Shown here piece after piece: positions 1 to 5,370 of a stretch of DNA of 8,708 nucleotides. The notes beneath the pieces are model-generated. The model was not told the DNA's origin. It ran no database searches and was given only the letters and a program-made list of their open reading frames with translations. The stretch lies in the NCBI GenBank assembly GCA_902767285.1, contig CACXHC010000129.1, forward strand, positions 1-8,708, in the 5' to 3' direction. Each line of letters starts with the position of its first letter. Position 1 is the first letter of the stretch. Origin of the DNA: an uncultured Ruminococcus sp. (GTDB lineage Bacteria > Bacillota > Clostridia > Oscillospirales > Acutalibacteraceae). Made by a program: the position numbers and the translations under genes.

Positions 1-47
1 CAAAAAAAAGAAGAGAAAATAAGCAACAAATTGGAGATTTCTTGTTG
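1..47 (-). terminator. Possible weak terminator downstream of degV
   Basis: Read on the minus strand just after the degV stop codon, CAACAA (47-42) can pair with TTGTTG (29-24) across a 12-nt loop. It is followed by GCTTATTTTCTCTTC and eight T. The stem is only 6 bp with two G-C pairs, so the hairpin is weak; the long pyrimidine tract is what makes termination plausible. The tail closely resembles the tail of the much better pfkA terminator at the other end of the window (shared TTTGTTGCTT, then CTTC and eight T). Confidence 0.4.
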
Positions 48-48
48 A

Positions 49-909
49 TTATTTTACTAAGAATCCTATGCCGATAGTTCCCGAACCGCAGTGACTTGAT
101 ATTGTACAGCCCGCCGAACCCGCAATTATCTCTTTGAAAACACCAAGCGAATCAACAATCTCGTACATATTATTTACGATTTCTTCCGGCACGTCACAAC
201 TGATAATATATGCTCTGTCGCCGTCAAAATTGGTATACTGCGAAAGTTTTTCTCTTGTGTACTGAGCCACAACTTTATCCAATTTACCTCTGTATTTTCT
301 GCCTACCGTCATCGCCGAACCCTTGGTATTGTCAACTTCGATACACGGCTTTATGCTCAAAAGATTTGCTCCGAGCATAGCGAGCGTTGAACATCTTCCG
401 CCCGCACGCAAAAATTCGAGGTCGTCAACAACAAAGCTCATGCGGATCTTTGGGATAAGCCCCTCTATTTTTTCGGCGATTTCTTTTGCCGATAGGTCAG
501 TTTTTTCAACGTAATCAACCGCCTTGAGTACAAGAAGTGCCATTCCGCATGAAAGGCTCTGCGAGTCTATAACATAAACTCCGCCTACTTCCTCCGCCGC
601 CGCTACTGCATTTTGATGCGATGAAGATATGGAAGAACCTAAGTTTATATGTACTACTTCGTATCCATCGTCAACATATTTTCTGAAAAAATGAACATAC
701 TCATATATGCTGACTGCCGATGTTTTGGGGAGTTCCTTTTTCTCCTTATATCTTCTCAAAATATCCTCCGGCACAATATTTTGCATATCGTCATAGCTTT
801 CACTGCCATAAACAACATGGAGGGGGGCAATTCCGATGTTATGTGCATCACATAATTCTTTGCTTACGTCACAAGTGCTGTCTGATGTTATTTTGATTTT
901 TCTTGCCAT
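49..909 (-). CDS. DegV family protein (fatty-acid-binding, FakB-like)
   Basis: A 286-residue protein, the usual DegV length. DegV/FakB proteins are cytosolic and bind a long-chain fatty acid; some present it to the kinase FakA for incorporation into phospholipid. Visible landmarks are the N-terminal ITSDSTCD segment (7-14), the PKTSAVS loop (61-67, a variant of the usual P-T-T-S-x-P motif), GSSISSSHQNA (91-101, the S-S-x-L-S-G-T-x-x-S-A region), VIDSQ (113-117), FLRAGGR (166-172) and the C-terminal SSHCGSGTIGIGF (271-283), whose His and Gly residues are typical. The ATG start has AAGGAG 9 nt upstream. It is the last gene of the leftward block and has its own extended -10 promoter, so it may be expressed separately from the genes before it. 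No fakA partner is in the window, and the lipid ligand and any kinase partner are unknown. The family call is secure; a fatty-acid kinase role is inference. Confidence 0.93.
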   Translation of the reverse strand: MARKIKITSDSTCDVSKELCDAHNIGIAPLHVVYGSESYDDMQNIVPEDILRRYKEKKELPKTSAVSIYEYVHFFRKYVDDGYEVVHINLGSSISSSHQNAVAAAEEVGGVYVIDSQSLSCGMALLVLKAVDYVEKTDLSAKEIAEKIEGLIPKIRMSFVVDDLEFLRAGGRCSTLAMLGANLLSIKPCIEVDNTKGSAMTVGRKYRGKLDKVVAQYTREKLSQYTNFDGDRAYIISCDVPEEIVNNMYEIVDSLGVFKEIIAGSAGCTISSHCGSGTIGIGFLVK

Positions 910-922
910 ATAGGTGAACTCC

Positions 923-946
923 TTACAGTTTATTTTTTAACTGTAA
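923..946. promoter_or_regulatory. Perfect 8-bp inverted repeat at the degV transcription start
   Basis: TTACAGTT (923-930), 8 nt of A/T, then AACTGTAA (939-946), a perfect 8-bp dyad. It lies between the predicted degV -10 box (950-955) and the degV ribosome binding site (CTCC at 919-922 on the plus strand), overlapping the expected start of transcription near 943. As DNA it looks like a repressor operator. As RNA it would form a hairpin at or near the 5' end that abuts the Shine-Dalgarno sequence and could affect translation or stability. No regulator is identified. Confidence 0.5.
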
Positions 947-949
947 TTG

Positions 950-978
950 ATTATATCAAAAAATCAAAATAAAATCAA
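950..978 (-). promoter_or_regulatory. Predicted sigma-A promoter of degV
   Basis: On the minus strand, TTGATT (978-973, -35) is followed after 17 nt by TATAAT (955-950, perfect -10). TGA immediately before it gives an extended -10 (TGATATAAT). The predicted start is near 943, giving a leader of about 34 nt before the degV ATG. The -35 matches consensus at four of six positions; the extended -10 compensates. Confidence 0.65.
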
Positions 979-1017
979 CACAATTTCACAATTTTATATA
1001 AAAAACAACAAATTTTA

Positions 1018-1125
1018 TTATCGATTCTTTTTACTTTCGCCTATTTTAAGCAAAATAAAACCGGTTATGCCCATTATTAAAAACAAAATTCCTATTGCGA
1101 TATTTCCGATACTATCGTTATTCAT
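1018..1125 (-). CDS. Small single-pass membrane protein, 35 aa, unknown function
   Basis: A short open frame that I read directly: ATG at 1125-1123, TAA at 1020-1018, 35 residues. It starts MNNDSIGN, has one hydrophobic stretch from about residue 9 to 26 (Ala/Ile/Gly/Leu/Phe/Met-rich, containing IMGITGF), and ends in a charged tail, KIGESKKNR. The acidic N-terminus and Lys/Arg C-terminus predict N-out/C-in insertion by the positive-inside rule. Translation is supported by GTGGAG placed 8 nt before the ATG, as strong as those of the neighbouring genes. A possible TTGACA promoter lies just upstream. It sits between the ICMT-like methyltransferase (79 bp upstream) and degV. I do not recognise the family. 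It could be a small regulator of a membrane enzyme, a structural peptide, a toxin-like peptide or a fortuitous frame. Confidence rests on start context plus a coherent membrane-protein profile. Confidence 0.6.
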   Translation of the reverse strand: MNNDSIGNIAIGILFLIMGITGFILLKIGESKKNR

Positions 1126-1143
1126 GTTATCATCTCCACTATT

Positions 1144-1176
1144 ATTATATATTCTTTGCTGCGGAGATTATGTCAA
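1144..1176 (-). promoter_or_regulatory. Possible promoter of the small membrane protein
   Basis: On the minus strand a perfect TTGACA (1176-1171) precedes an AT-rich -10 region. TATATA (1151-1146) follows at a 19-nt spacing, or TATAAT (1149-1144) at 21 nt. Both spacings are longer than the ideal 17, so activity is uncertain. It lies within the gap between the methyltransferase stop (1204) and the small gene's start (1125), where no terminator hairpin is obvious, so read-through from queA is also possible. Confidence 0.4.
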
Positions 1177-1203
1177 AACGTGGTATGTGTAAAAAATAAA
1201 CGG

Positions 1204-1884
1204 TCACCAAATAAAAGGAATCATTCTGTATTTTACTTTTTGCTTGTATTCCGAATATCCCTCAAGACCTTTTTCGAGAACTTCTTCTTCGTTCTTTATT
1301 CTAACGGCGATTGTGAAAGGATATATCAAGAAAATCAAAAACGAAAACAAACTCCCCAGAATCAACGGTATAGATAAAAACATTATGACCGTTGCCGAGT
1401 ACATCGGGTGACGAACAACCGAATACAAACCCGTATCTACAACTTTTTGATTTTCCTGCACTTCGATTATTCTTGACAGATACTCATTTTCACGCAGAAC
1501 TTCGGCATACATCAAATATGATAATGCGAATAATATTGATGATGCAATCGTCACCCACATTGGCAGAACAAGCCATCCGAAACGATAATTCAGTCCGCTT
1601 ACGATAAATCCCGCCAAAAACATGATACCGCTTACAAGGATAACGCCTTTTTGTTCAGACTCTTTTTCTTTTGCGTTGAGTCTTTTGCGGAGCAGTTCGG
1701 GATTCTTTTTCATTAATATGAGTCCGGCTATGAACATCGGAACAAACAAAATTATAATGAATATCCAACCATTTATATAATTGAGTGTTCCGGCGGGAAG
1801 AAATATCAAAATCGATATTATAATTAATCCGGCAAAAAATTTTATGAATGCCTTTGTTACTAAATCTTTATCCGTAAAAATCAC
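1204..1884 (-). CDS. Membrane methyltransferase, ICMT/PEMT-like (isoprenylcysteine carboxylmethyltransferase family)
   Basis: A 226-residue integral membrane protein. Hydrophobic segments lie at about 12-30, 38-58, 80-98, 105-127 and a long stretch at 162-195 that may form two helices. The C-terminal half has the family signature: VVRHPMYS (156-163, with the R-H-P SAM-site motif) and, after the last helices, RIKNEEEVLEKGLEGYSEY (195-213, with the family Glu pair) ending in KVKYRMIPFIW. Members methylate small lipophilic or prenylated substrates with S-adenosylmethionine. The bacterial substrate is generally unknown, and I cannot assign one. The start is GTG at 1884, 7 nt after the queA stop, with only a weak purine stretch (GAGAAAG) before it, so translational coupling to queA is likely. 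The next in-frame Met (residue 50) would delete the first helix. The subfamily is confident; the biochemical substrate is not. Confidence 0.85.
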   Translation of the reverse strand: MIFTDKDLVTKAFIKFFAGLIIISILIFLPAGTLNYINGWIFIIILFVPMFIAGLILMKKNPELLRKRLNAKEKESEQKGVILVSGIMFLAGFIVSGLNYRFGWLVLPMWVTIASSILFALSYLMYAEVLRENEYLSRIIEVQENQKVVDTGLYSVVRHPMYSATVIMFLSIPLILGSLFSFLIFLIYPFTIAVRIKNEEEVLEKGLEGYSEYKQKVKYRMIPFIW

Positions 1885-1891
1885 GTCTTTC

Positions 1892-2920
1892 TCACTTTAT
1901 GAACATAGCATCTCCGAAACTGAAAAATCTGTATTTTTCGTTTACAGCTTGCTTGTATGCGTTCATAGTATTGTCGTATCCGGCGAAAGCACTAACAAGC
2001 ATTATGAGGGTACTTTCGGGAAGATGAAAGTTTGTAATAAGTCCGTCAAGAACTTTAAACTCGTATGGCGGATAAATAAAAATATCCGTCCAGCCGTCAC
2101 AGGCGACAACGGAGCCATGATCTCTTGCGACTGTTTCGAGAGTTCGGCAAGAAGTTGTTCCGACAGAAATAACCCTGCCACCGCTGTTTTTTGTTTCGGA
2201 AATCAAATTTGCGGCTGCTTCGGGGACTTCGTAATGTTCGCTGTGCATTTTGTGTTGAGTTATATCATCGGTTTTCACGGGTCTAAAAGTGCCTATCCCG
2301 ACATGAAGAGTGACATAACCGATTTTAACTCCTTTATCTTTTATTTTTTGAAGGAGTTCGGGAGTAAAATGCAAACCGGCAGTCGGGGCAGCGGCAGAAC
2401 CAAGTTCACGGCTGTAAACCGTCTGATAACGCTCCTTATCTTTGAGTTTTTCTTTTATATATGGAGGGAGGGGCATTTCGCCGAGCTTATCGAGAGCCGA
2501 AAAGAAATTATCTTTGCTCGTAAATTTTACGACTCTATTGCCGTTTTCGAGAACATCAATAACTTCGCCGGTCATAACTCCGCCGCCGAAATCGAAAACC
2601 GAACCTTGTTTGGCTTTTCTTCCGGGGCCTGCAAGACACTCCCAAGTATCAATTGTTATTTGTTTTACAAGAAGAAATTCGACTTTCGCCCCGGTATTTT
2701 TTATTCCGTAAATTCTTGCGGGCAGAACTCGGGAATCATTCAAAATAAGGCAATCCCCCGAATTAAGATAGTCTACAATATTATAGAAATGCTTATGTTC
2801 ACAAGCTCCGGTGTTGCGGTCAAGCACAAGCAATCGAGATGAATCTCGGCTCTCAAGAGGTGTTTGTGCTATAAGTTCCGTTGGAAGCTCGTAAAAATAG
2901 TCGCTTGTTTTAATCTTCAT
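1892..2920 (-). CDS. queA: S-adenosylmethionine:tRNA ribosyltransferase-isomerase
   Basis: QueA transfers and isomerises the ribosyl moiety of SAM onto 7-aminomethyl-7-deazaguanine at the wobble position of GUN-anticodon tRNAs, forming epoxyqueuosine in the cytosol. The 342-residue product matches the family length (about 340). Landmarks are [13 protein letters not shown] (1-13), [13 protein letters not shown] (19-31), [13 protein letters not shown] (58-70), [12 protein letters not shown] (179-190), [10 protein letters not shown] (206-215), SEHYEVP (227-233), [10 protein letters not shown] (253-262) and [14 protein letters not shown] (292-305). I place the start at the ATG at 2920 because AAAGGA lies 8 nt upstream and the protein family begins MK-x-x-D-Y-x-Y; an in-frame ATG 8 codons further upstream adds non-conserved residues. 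The gene leads a leftward unit with the methyltransferase. The usual partner tgt is not in the window. A long leader from a promoter near 3228-3256 is possible. Confidence 0.96.
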   Translation of the reverse strand: MKIKTSDYFYELPTELIAQTPLESRDSSRLLVLDRNTGACEHKHFYNIVDYLNSGDCLILNDSRVLPARIYGIKNTGAKVEFLLVKQITIDTWECLAGPGRKAKQGSVFDFGGGVMTGEVIDVLENGNRVVKFTSKDNFFSALDKLGEMPLPPYIKEKLKDKERYQTVYSRELGSAAAPTAGLHFTPELLQKIKDKGVKIGYVTLHVGIGTFRPVKTDDITQHKMHSEHYEVPEAAANLISETKNSGGRVISVGTTSCRTLETVARDHGSVVACDGWTDIFIYPPYEFKVLDGLITNFHLPESTLIMLVSAFAGYDNTMNAYKQAVNEKYRFFSFGDAMFIK

Positions 2921-2950
2921 AAAATATATCCTTTCCCAAAACACTATCTT

Positions 2951-2991
2951 TTTTCTCTTCTTTTTTTTGAAAAAAAAAGAAGCAAAAAAAA
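2951..2991. repeat. T8/A9 tract hairpin, copy of a motif also at both window ends
   Basis: CTTC plus eight T (2957-2968) is followed by GA and then eight A plus GAAG (2971-2982), a perfect 12-bp dyad of almost pure A-T pairs. Another run of eight A follows (2984-2991). Positions 2951-2969 are identical over 19 nt to the reverse complement of positions 1-19. Positions 2957-2973 are identical over 17 nt to 8692-8708. It is in the non-coding gap just upstream of queA. It could be a dispersed intergenic repeat, a bend or UP-like A-tract, or assembly-prone low-complexity sequence. Confidence 0.55.
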
Positions 2992-2999
2992 CTTTAATT

Positions 3000-3127
3000 C
3001 GTGTACGCTAACTTTTTATGTTGCAGGTTGTTTTATTGGTTTGCAGATGTACAATACTGTACAGTGTAAACTTAAGTGCGAATTGACAGCAGGCTCTGCC
3101 TGCCGAAAAAATCTGTATTCATCATGC
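3000..3127. other. Non-coding part of the queA-asd intergenic region with two inverted repeats
   Basis: No convincing gene is seen here. Two symmetrical elements stand out: TGTACA-ATAC-TGTACA at 3048-3063 (two palindromic hexamers one helical turn apart) and the GC-rich hairpin GCAGGC-TCT-GCCTGC at 3089-3103 (6-bp stem, 3-nt loop). The hairpin has no U-run on either strand, so it is not an intrinsic terminator. I found none of the conserved features of a T-box or lysine riboswitch. The segment could be regulatory or part of a dispersed repeat together with the T8/A9 tract. Confidence 0.35.
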
Positions 3128-3156
3128 TTGACAACAAAACATAATGATGATATATT
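3128..3156 (+). promoter_or_regulatory. Predicted sigma-A promoter of asd
   Basis: A perfect -35 TTGACA (3128-3133), a 17-nt spacer, then TATATT (3151-3156, five of six) preceded by TGA as an extended -10. Predicted transcription starts near 3163, giving a leader of about 130 nt before the asd start codon. The leader holds a small TTGAC/GTCAA dyad (3247-3257 region) but no riboswitch that I recognise. Confidence 0.65.
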
Positions 3157-3227
3157 TATATGGTAGTGGATTAGTTTGAACTTTCTCCATTATAGTTTTA
3201 TTTTGAGCAGGCACGACGTTTACAAAT

Positions 3228-3256
3228 ATTTTACACGCTTTGACGCTTATTGTCAA
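3228..3256 (-). promoter_or_regulatory. Predicted leftward promoter, possibly for queA
   Basis: On the minus strand a perfect TTGACA (3256-3251), a 17-nt spacer, then TAAAAT (3233-3228, five of six). Transcription would start near 3221 and run to queA with a leader of about 300 nt. It lies inside the predicted asd leader and points the opposite way, so the two transcripts would overlap at their 5' ends. I saw no better match nearer queA. Confidence 0.45.
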
Positions 3257-3292
3257 TATACGCCGTCTTGCACAAAGAAAGGATTGGTTAAA

Positions 3293-4369
3293 TTGAAGCA
3301 GTATAACGTAGGTATTATTGGTGCTACCGGTATGGTTGGTCAGCGTTTTGCTACTTTGCTCGCAGATCACCCGTGGTTTAACGTTACGGCTTTGGCTGCA
3401 AGTGCAAGAAGTGCAGGCAAAACATACGAGGAAGCAGCCGGCAACAGATGGGCTTTGTCTACTCCTATGCCCGAAAAATTGAAAAATATGGTCATCATTG
3501 ACGCAGCAGACATAAAAGCTGTTACCAAACTCGTTGATTTCGTTTTTTGTGCTGTCGATATGAAAAAAGAGGATATTAGAGCTTTGGAAGAAGCATACGC
3601 TAAAGCCGAGTGTCCGGTAGTTTCCAACAACTCAGCTCACCGCTTCACTCCCGATGTTCCTATGATAATCCCCGAAATCAACGCTCAGCACCTCGATATT
3701 ATCGAATATCAAAAAAAGCGTTTGGGTACTAAAAAAGGATTTATCGCTGTAAAATCGAACTGCTCGCTCCAGAGCTATGTTCCTGCAATTCATCCTCTTA
3801 TGGATATGGGCGTTACAAAAGTTCTTGCTTGCACATATCAGGCTATTTCGGGTGCCGGCAAAACTTTCGAGCGTTGGCCCGAAATGGTTGACAACCTTAT
3901 CCCCTATATCGGCGGCGAAGAGGAGAAAAGCGAAAAAGAACCTCTCAAAATTTGGGGTACTATCGAAAACGGCGAAATCAAATCTGCTGTTAATCCCTCA
4001 ATAACATCACAGTGCCTCAGAGTTCCCGTAAGTGACGGTCATACAGCGGCTGTTTTTGTTTCTTTCGATAAAAAACCCGACCTCGAAGAAATAAAAGAAC
4101 GTTGGGCAAATTACAGCGGTGAACCCCAAAAACTGAATCTTCCCCATGCTCCAAAACAGTTCCTTCACTATTTCAGCGAACCCGACAGACCTCAGATAAA
4201 ATCCGAGAGAAATCTTGAGGGCGGTATGGCTGTTTCTATCGGCAGACTCAGAGAAGATACTCAGTACGATATTAAATTTGTTTGTATGTCGCACAACACC
4301 TTAAGAGGTGCGGCAGGCGGAGCTGTTCTTTTGGCTGAACTTCTCGCAGCAAAAGGATATTTCGACTAA
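3293..4369 (+). CDS. asd: Aspartate-semialdehyde dehydrogenase, archaeal/fungal type
   Basis: Asd reduces aspartyl-4-phosphate to aspartate-4-semialdehyde with NADPH, the branch step toward lysine/diaminopimelate, threonine and methionine. The 358-residue product has the N-terminal nucleotide-binding loop GIIGATGMVGQRF (about 7-19), SNNSAHR, the catalytic Cys157 in KSNCSLQ, QAISGAGKTF, the IGGEEEK loop, and RVPVSDGHTA containing the active-site His250. The C-terminus reads SHNTLRGAAGGAVLLAELL. Sequence and length fit the archaeal/eukaryotic-type subfamily common in gut clostridia rather than the E. coli/Bacillus type. The start is TTG at 3293: AAAGGA ends 9 nt upstream, and the protein begins in register with the family (M-K-x-Y-N-V-G). 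The same frame continues 39 codons upstream with no conserved sequence. It is monocistronic by prediction, with its own promoter and a terminator right after it. Confidence 0.96.
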   Translation: MKQYNVGIIGATGMVGQRFATLLADHPWFNVTALAASARSAGKTYEEAAGNRWALSTPMPEKLKNMVIIDAADIKAVTKLVDFVFCAVDMKKEDIRALEEAYAKAECPVVSNNSAHRFTPDVPMIIPEINAQHLDIIEYQKKRLGTKKGFIAVKSNCSLQSYVPAIHPLMDMGVTKVLACTYQAISGAGKTFERWPEMVDNLIPYIGGEEEKSEKEPLKIWGTIENGEIKSAVNPSITSQCLRVPVSDGHTAAVFVSFDKKPDLEEIKERWANYSGEPQKLNLPHAPKQFLHYFSEPDRPQIKSERNLEGGMAVSIGRLREDTQYDIKFVCMSHNTLRGAAGGAVLLAELLAAKGYFD

Positions 4370-4400
4370 TTAAAATATATCGGTTTCAACTAATAAAACG

Positions 4401-4448
4401 GAGGCAACAGACATTTTTGAGTCGGTTGCCTCTTTACTTTTTTGTTTT
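4401..4448 (+). terminator. Rho-independent terminator of asd
   Basis: GAGGCAAC (4401-4408) pairs with GTTGCCTC (4425-4432). The stem continues past an A/G mismatch with GAC (4410-4412)/GTC (4421-4423) around an 8-nt loop. A T-rich tail, TTTACTTTTTTGTTTT, follows directly. It separates asd from the dapB transcription unit. Confidence 0.9.
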
Positions 4449-4497
4449 GATGAATTTTATCAAAAAATTATTTTAGTGTTGAAAACGATAATAACAA

Positions 4498-4527
4498 TTG
4501 ACACAATATTTCTTTTTGTGATATAAT
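4498..4527 (+). promoter_or_regulatory. Strong predicted sigma-A promoter of dapB-ppk-pfkA
   Basis: Perfect TTGACA (4498-4503), an 18-nt spacer, and perfect TATAAT (4522-4527), with TGA in front making an extended -10. This is the best promoter match in the window. Transcription should start near 4534, just in or after a palindromic ATTCGAAT (4530-4537), leaving a leader of about 33 nt with no room for a riboswitch. High constitutive expression is expected from sequence alone. Confidence 0.85.
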
Positions 4528-4566
4528 GTATTCGAATTAATTTTAATTTATAAAGGAATGATAAAA

Positions 4567-5337
4567 ATGATAAATATTCTTATGTCGGGCTGTAACGGAA
4601 AAATGGGTCAGGTAATAGCCGAAAATTTAAAAACTCGCAGTGATGCCACTATCGTGTGCGGAGTAGATGTTTATACCGAAAAAAAGAACGATTTTCCTGT
4701 CTATGCCGACTTCACCAACATCAAAGCAAATCACCCCAATGTTGATGTTATTATAGATTTTTCCAATCCCTCGGCACTTGACGGACTTCTCGCTTATGCT
4801 GTCGAGAAAAATGTTCCGTGCGTTTTGTGTACCACCGGATACAGCGAAGCTCAAATAAATTCGATAAACACTGCAAGCGAAAAAATTGCTGTTTTCCGTT
4901 CTGGTAATATGTCGTTGGGAATAAATCTACTTATTGAGTTGTCAAAGATGGCATCTAAAGTGTTCGGCGGTGATTTCGATGTCGAAATAGTCGAAAAACA
5001 CCACAACCAAAAAATAGACGCTCCATCGGGTACGGCTCTCATGATTGCAGACGGAATATCATCTGTCAGAAATGATGAGCCGGAATACATATACGACCGT
5101 CACAGCGTCCGCAAAAAAAGAAGTGCAAACGAAATCGGCATTAGCAGTATAAGAGGCGGAACTATCGTTGGCGAACACGATGTTATTTTTGCCGGAGATA
5201 ACGAAGTTCTGACAATTTCACATCAGGCACAATCTAAAAGCCTTTTTGCCGTTGGAGCTATAAATGCAGCGGTATTTCTTGCCGGTAAAACTGCCGGTAA
5301 TTACAATATGTCTGACCTTTTGAAAGAAAGATACTAA
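4567..5337 (+). CDS. dapB: 4-hydroxy-tetrahydrodipicolinate reductase
   Basis: DapB reduces the dehydrated form of 4-hydroxy-tetrahydrodipicolinate with NAD(P)H to tetrahydrodipicolinate, for diaminopimelate (peptidoglycan) and lysine. The 256-residue product is typical. Seen are the Rossmann loop GCNGKMGQ (8-15), IDFSNP in the domain core, CTTGYSE, FRSGNMSLGINLL, and the substrate and catalytic motif EKHHNQKIDAPSGTA with His145, His146 and Lys149 in the spacing of the E. coli HHxxK motif. It ends near F-A-x-G-A-I-N-A-A with a short tail. I prefer the ATG at 4567: AAAGGA then sits 9 nt upstream, whereas the ATG at 4558 directly abuts it. It is first gene of a likely operon with ppk, 33 nt downstream. 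dapA, often adjacent in related genomes, is absent between asd and this gene. Confidence 0.95.
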   Translation: MINILMSGCNGKMGQVIAENLKTRSDATIVCGVDVYTEKKNDFPVYADFTNIKANHPNVDVIIDFSNPSALDGLLAYAVEKNVPCVLCTTGYSEAQINSINTASEKIAVFRSGNMSLGINLLIELSKMASKVFGGDFDVEIVEKHHNQKIDAPSGTALMIADGISSVRNDEPEYIYDRHSVRKKRSANEIGISSIRGGTIVGEHDVIFAGDNEVLTISHQAQSKSLFAVGAINAAVFLAGKTAGNYNMSDLLKERY

Positions 5338-5370
5338 ATTACTATTTTAACAAAACGGAGGGTTGTGGTT

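Noticed and set aside
1781..2842. Open frame of 353 codons on the plus strand
   Set aside because: It lies antisense to queA and the methyltransferase start, both of which have clear family motifs. It has no recognisable domain or ribosome binding site and is an artefact of codon usage on the opposite strand.
3089..3103. GCAGGC-TCT-GCCTGC as an intrinsic terminator
   Set aside because: The hairpin is compact, but neither strand has a T-run directly after it, and no gene ends nearby.
2864..3166. Open frame of 100 codons on the plus strand across the queA start and the intergenic gap
   Set aside because: It begins inside queA antisense, runs through the low-complexity T8/A9 tract (giving a Lys/Phe-rich stretch) and has no domain or convincing ribosome binding site. 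Any similarity to database proteins would more likely reflect a shared nucleotide repeat.
3189..3194. Minus-strand TATAAT as a queA promoter
   Set aside because: The -10 is perfect, but no -35-like hexamer lies 16-18 nt upstream and there is no TG extension.
3176..3292. 39-codon N-terminal extension of asd
   Set aside because: The extension starts at another TTG without a good ribosome binding site and is not like any Asd N-terminus. The family start and AAAGGA site fit 3293.
3157..3292. Lysine riboswitch or T-box in the asd leader
   Set aside because: The leader is about 130 nt, shorter than a lysine riboswitch with its expression platform. I see no T-box GGTGGTACCGCG-like sequence and no terminator hairpin.
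3122..3370. Open frame of 82 codons on the minus strand
   Set aside because: It overlaps the well-supported 5' part of asd on the opposite strand and has no recognisable features.
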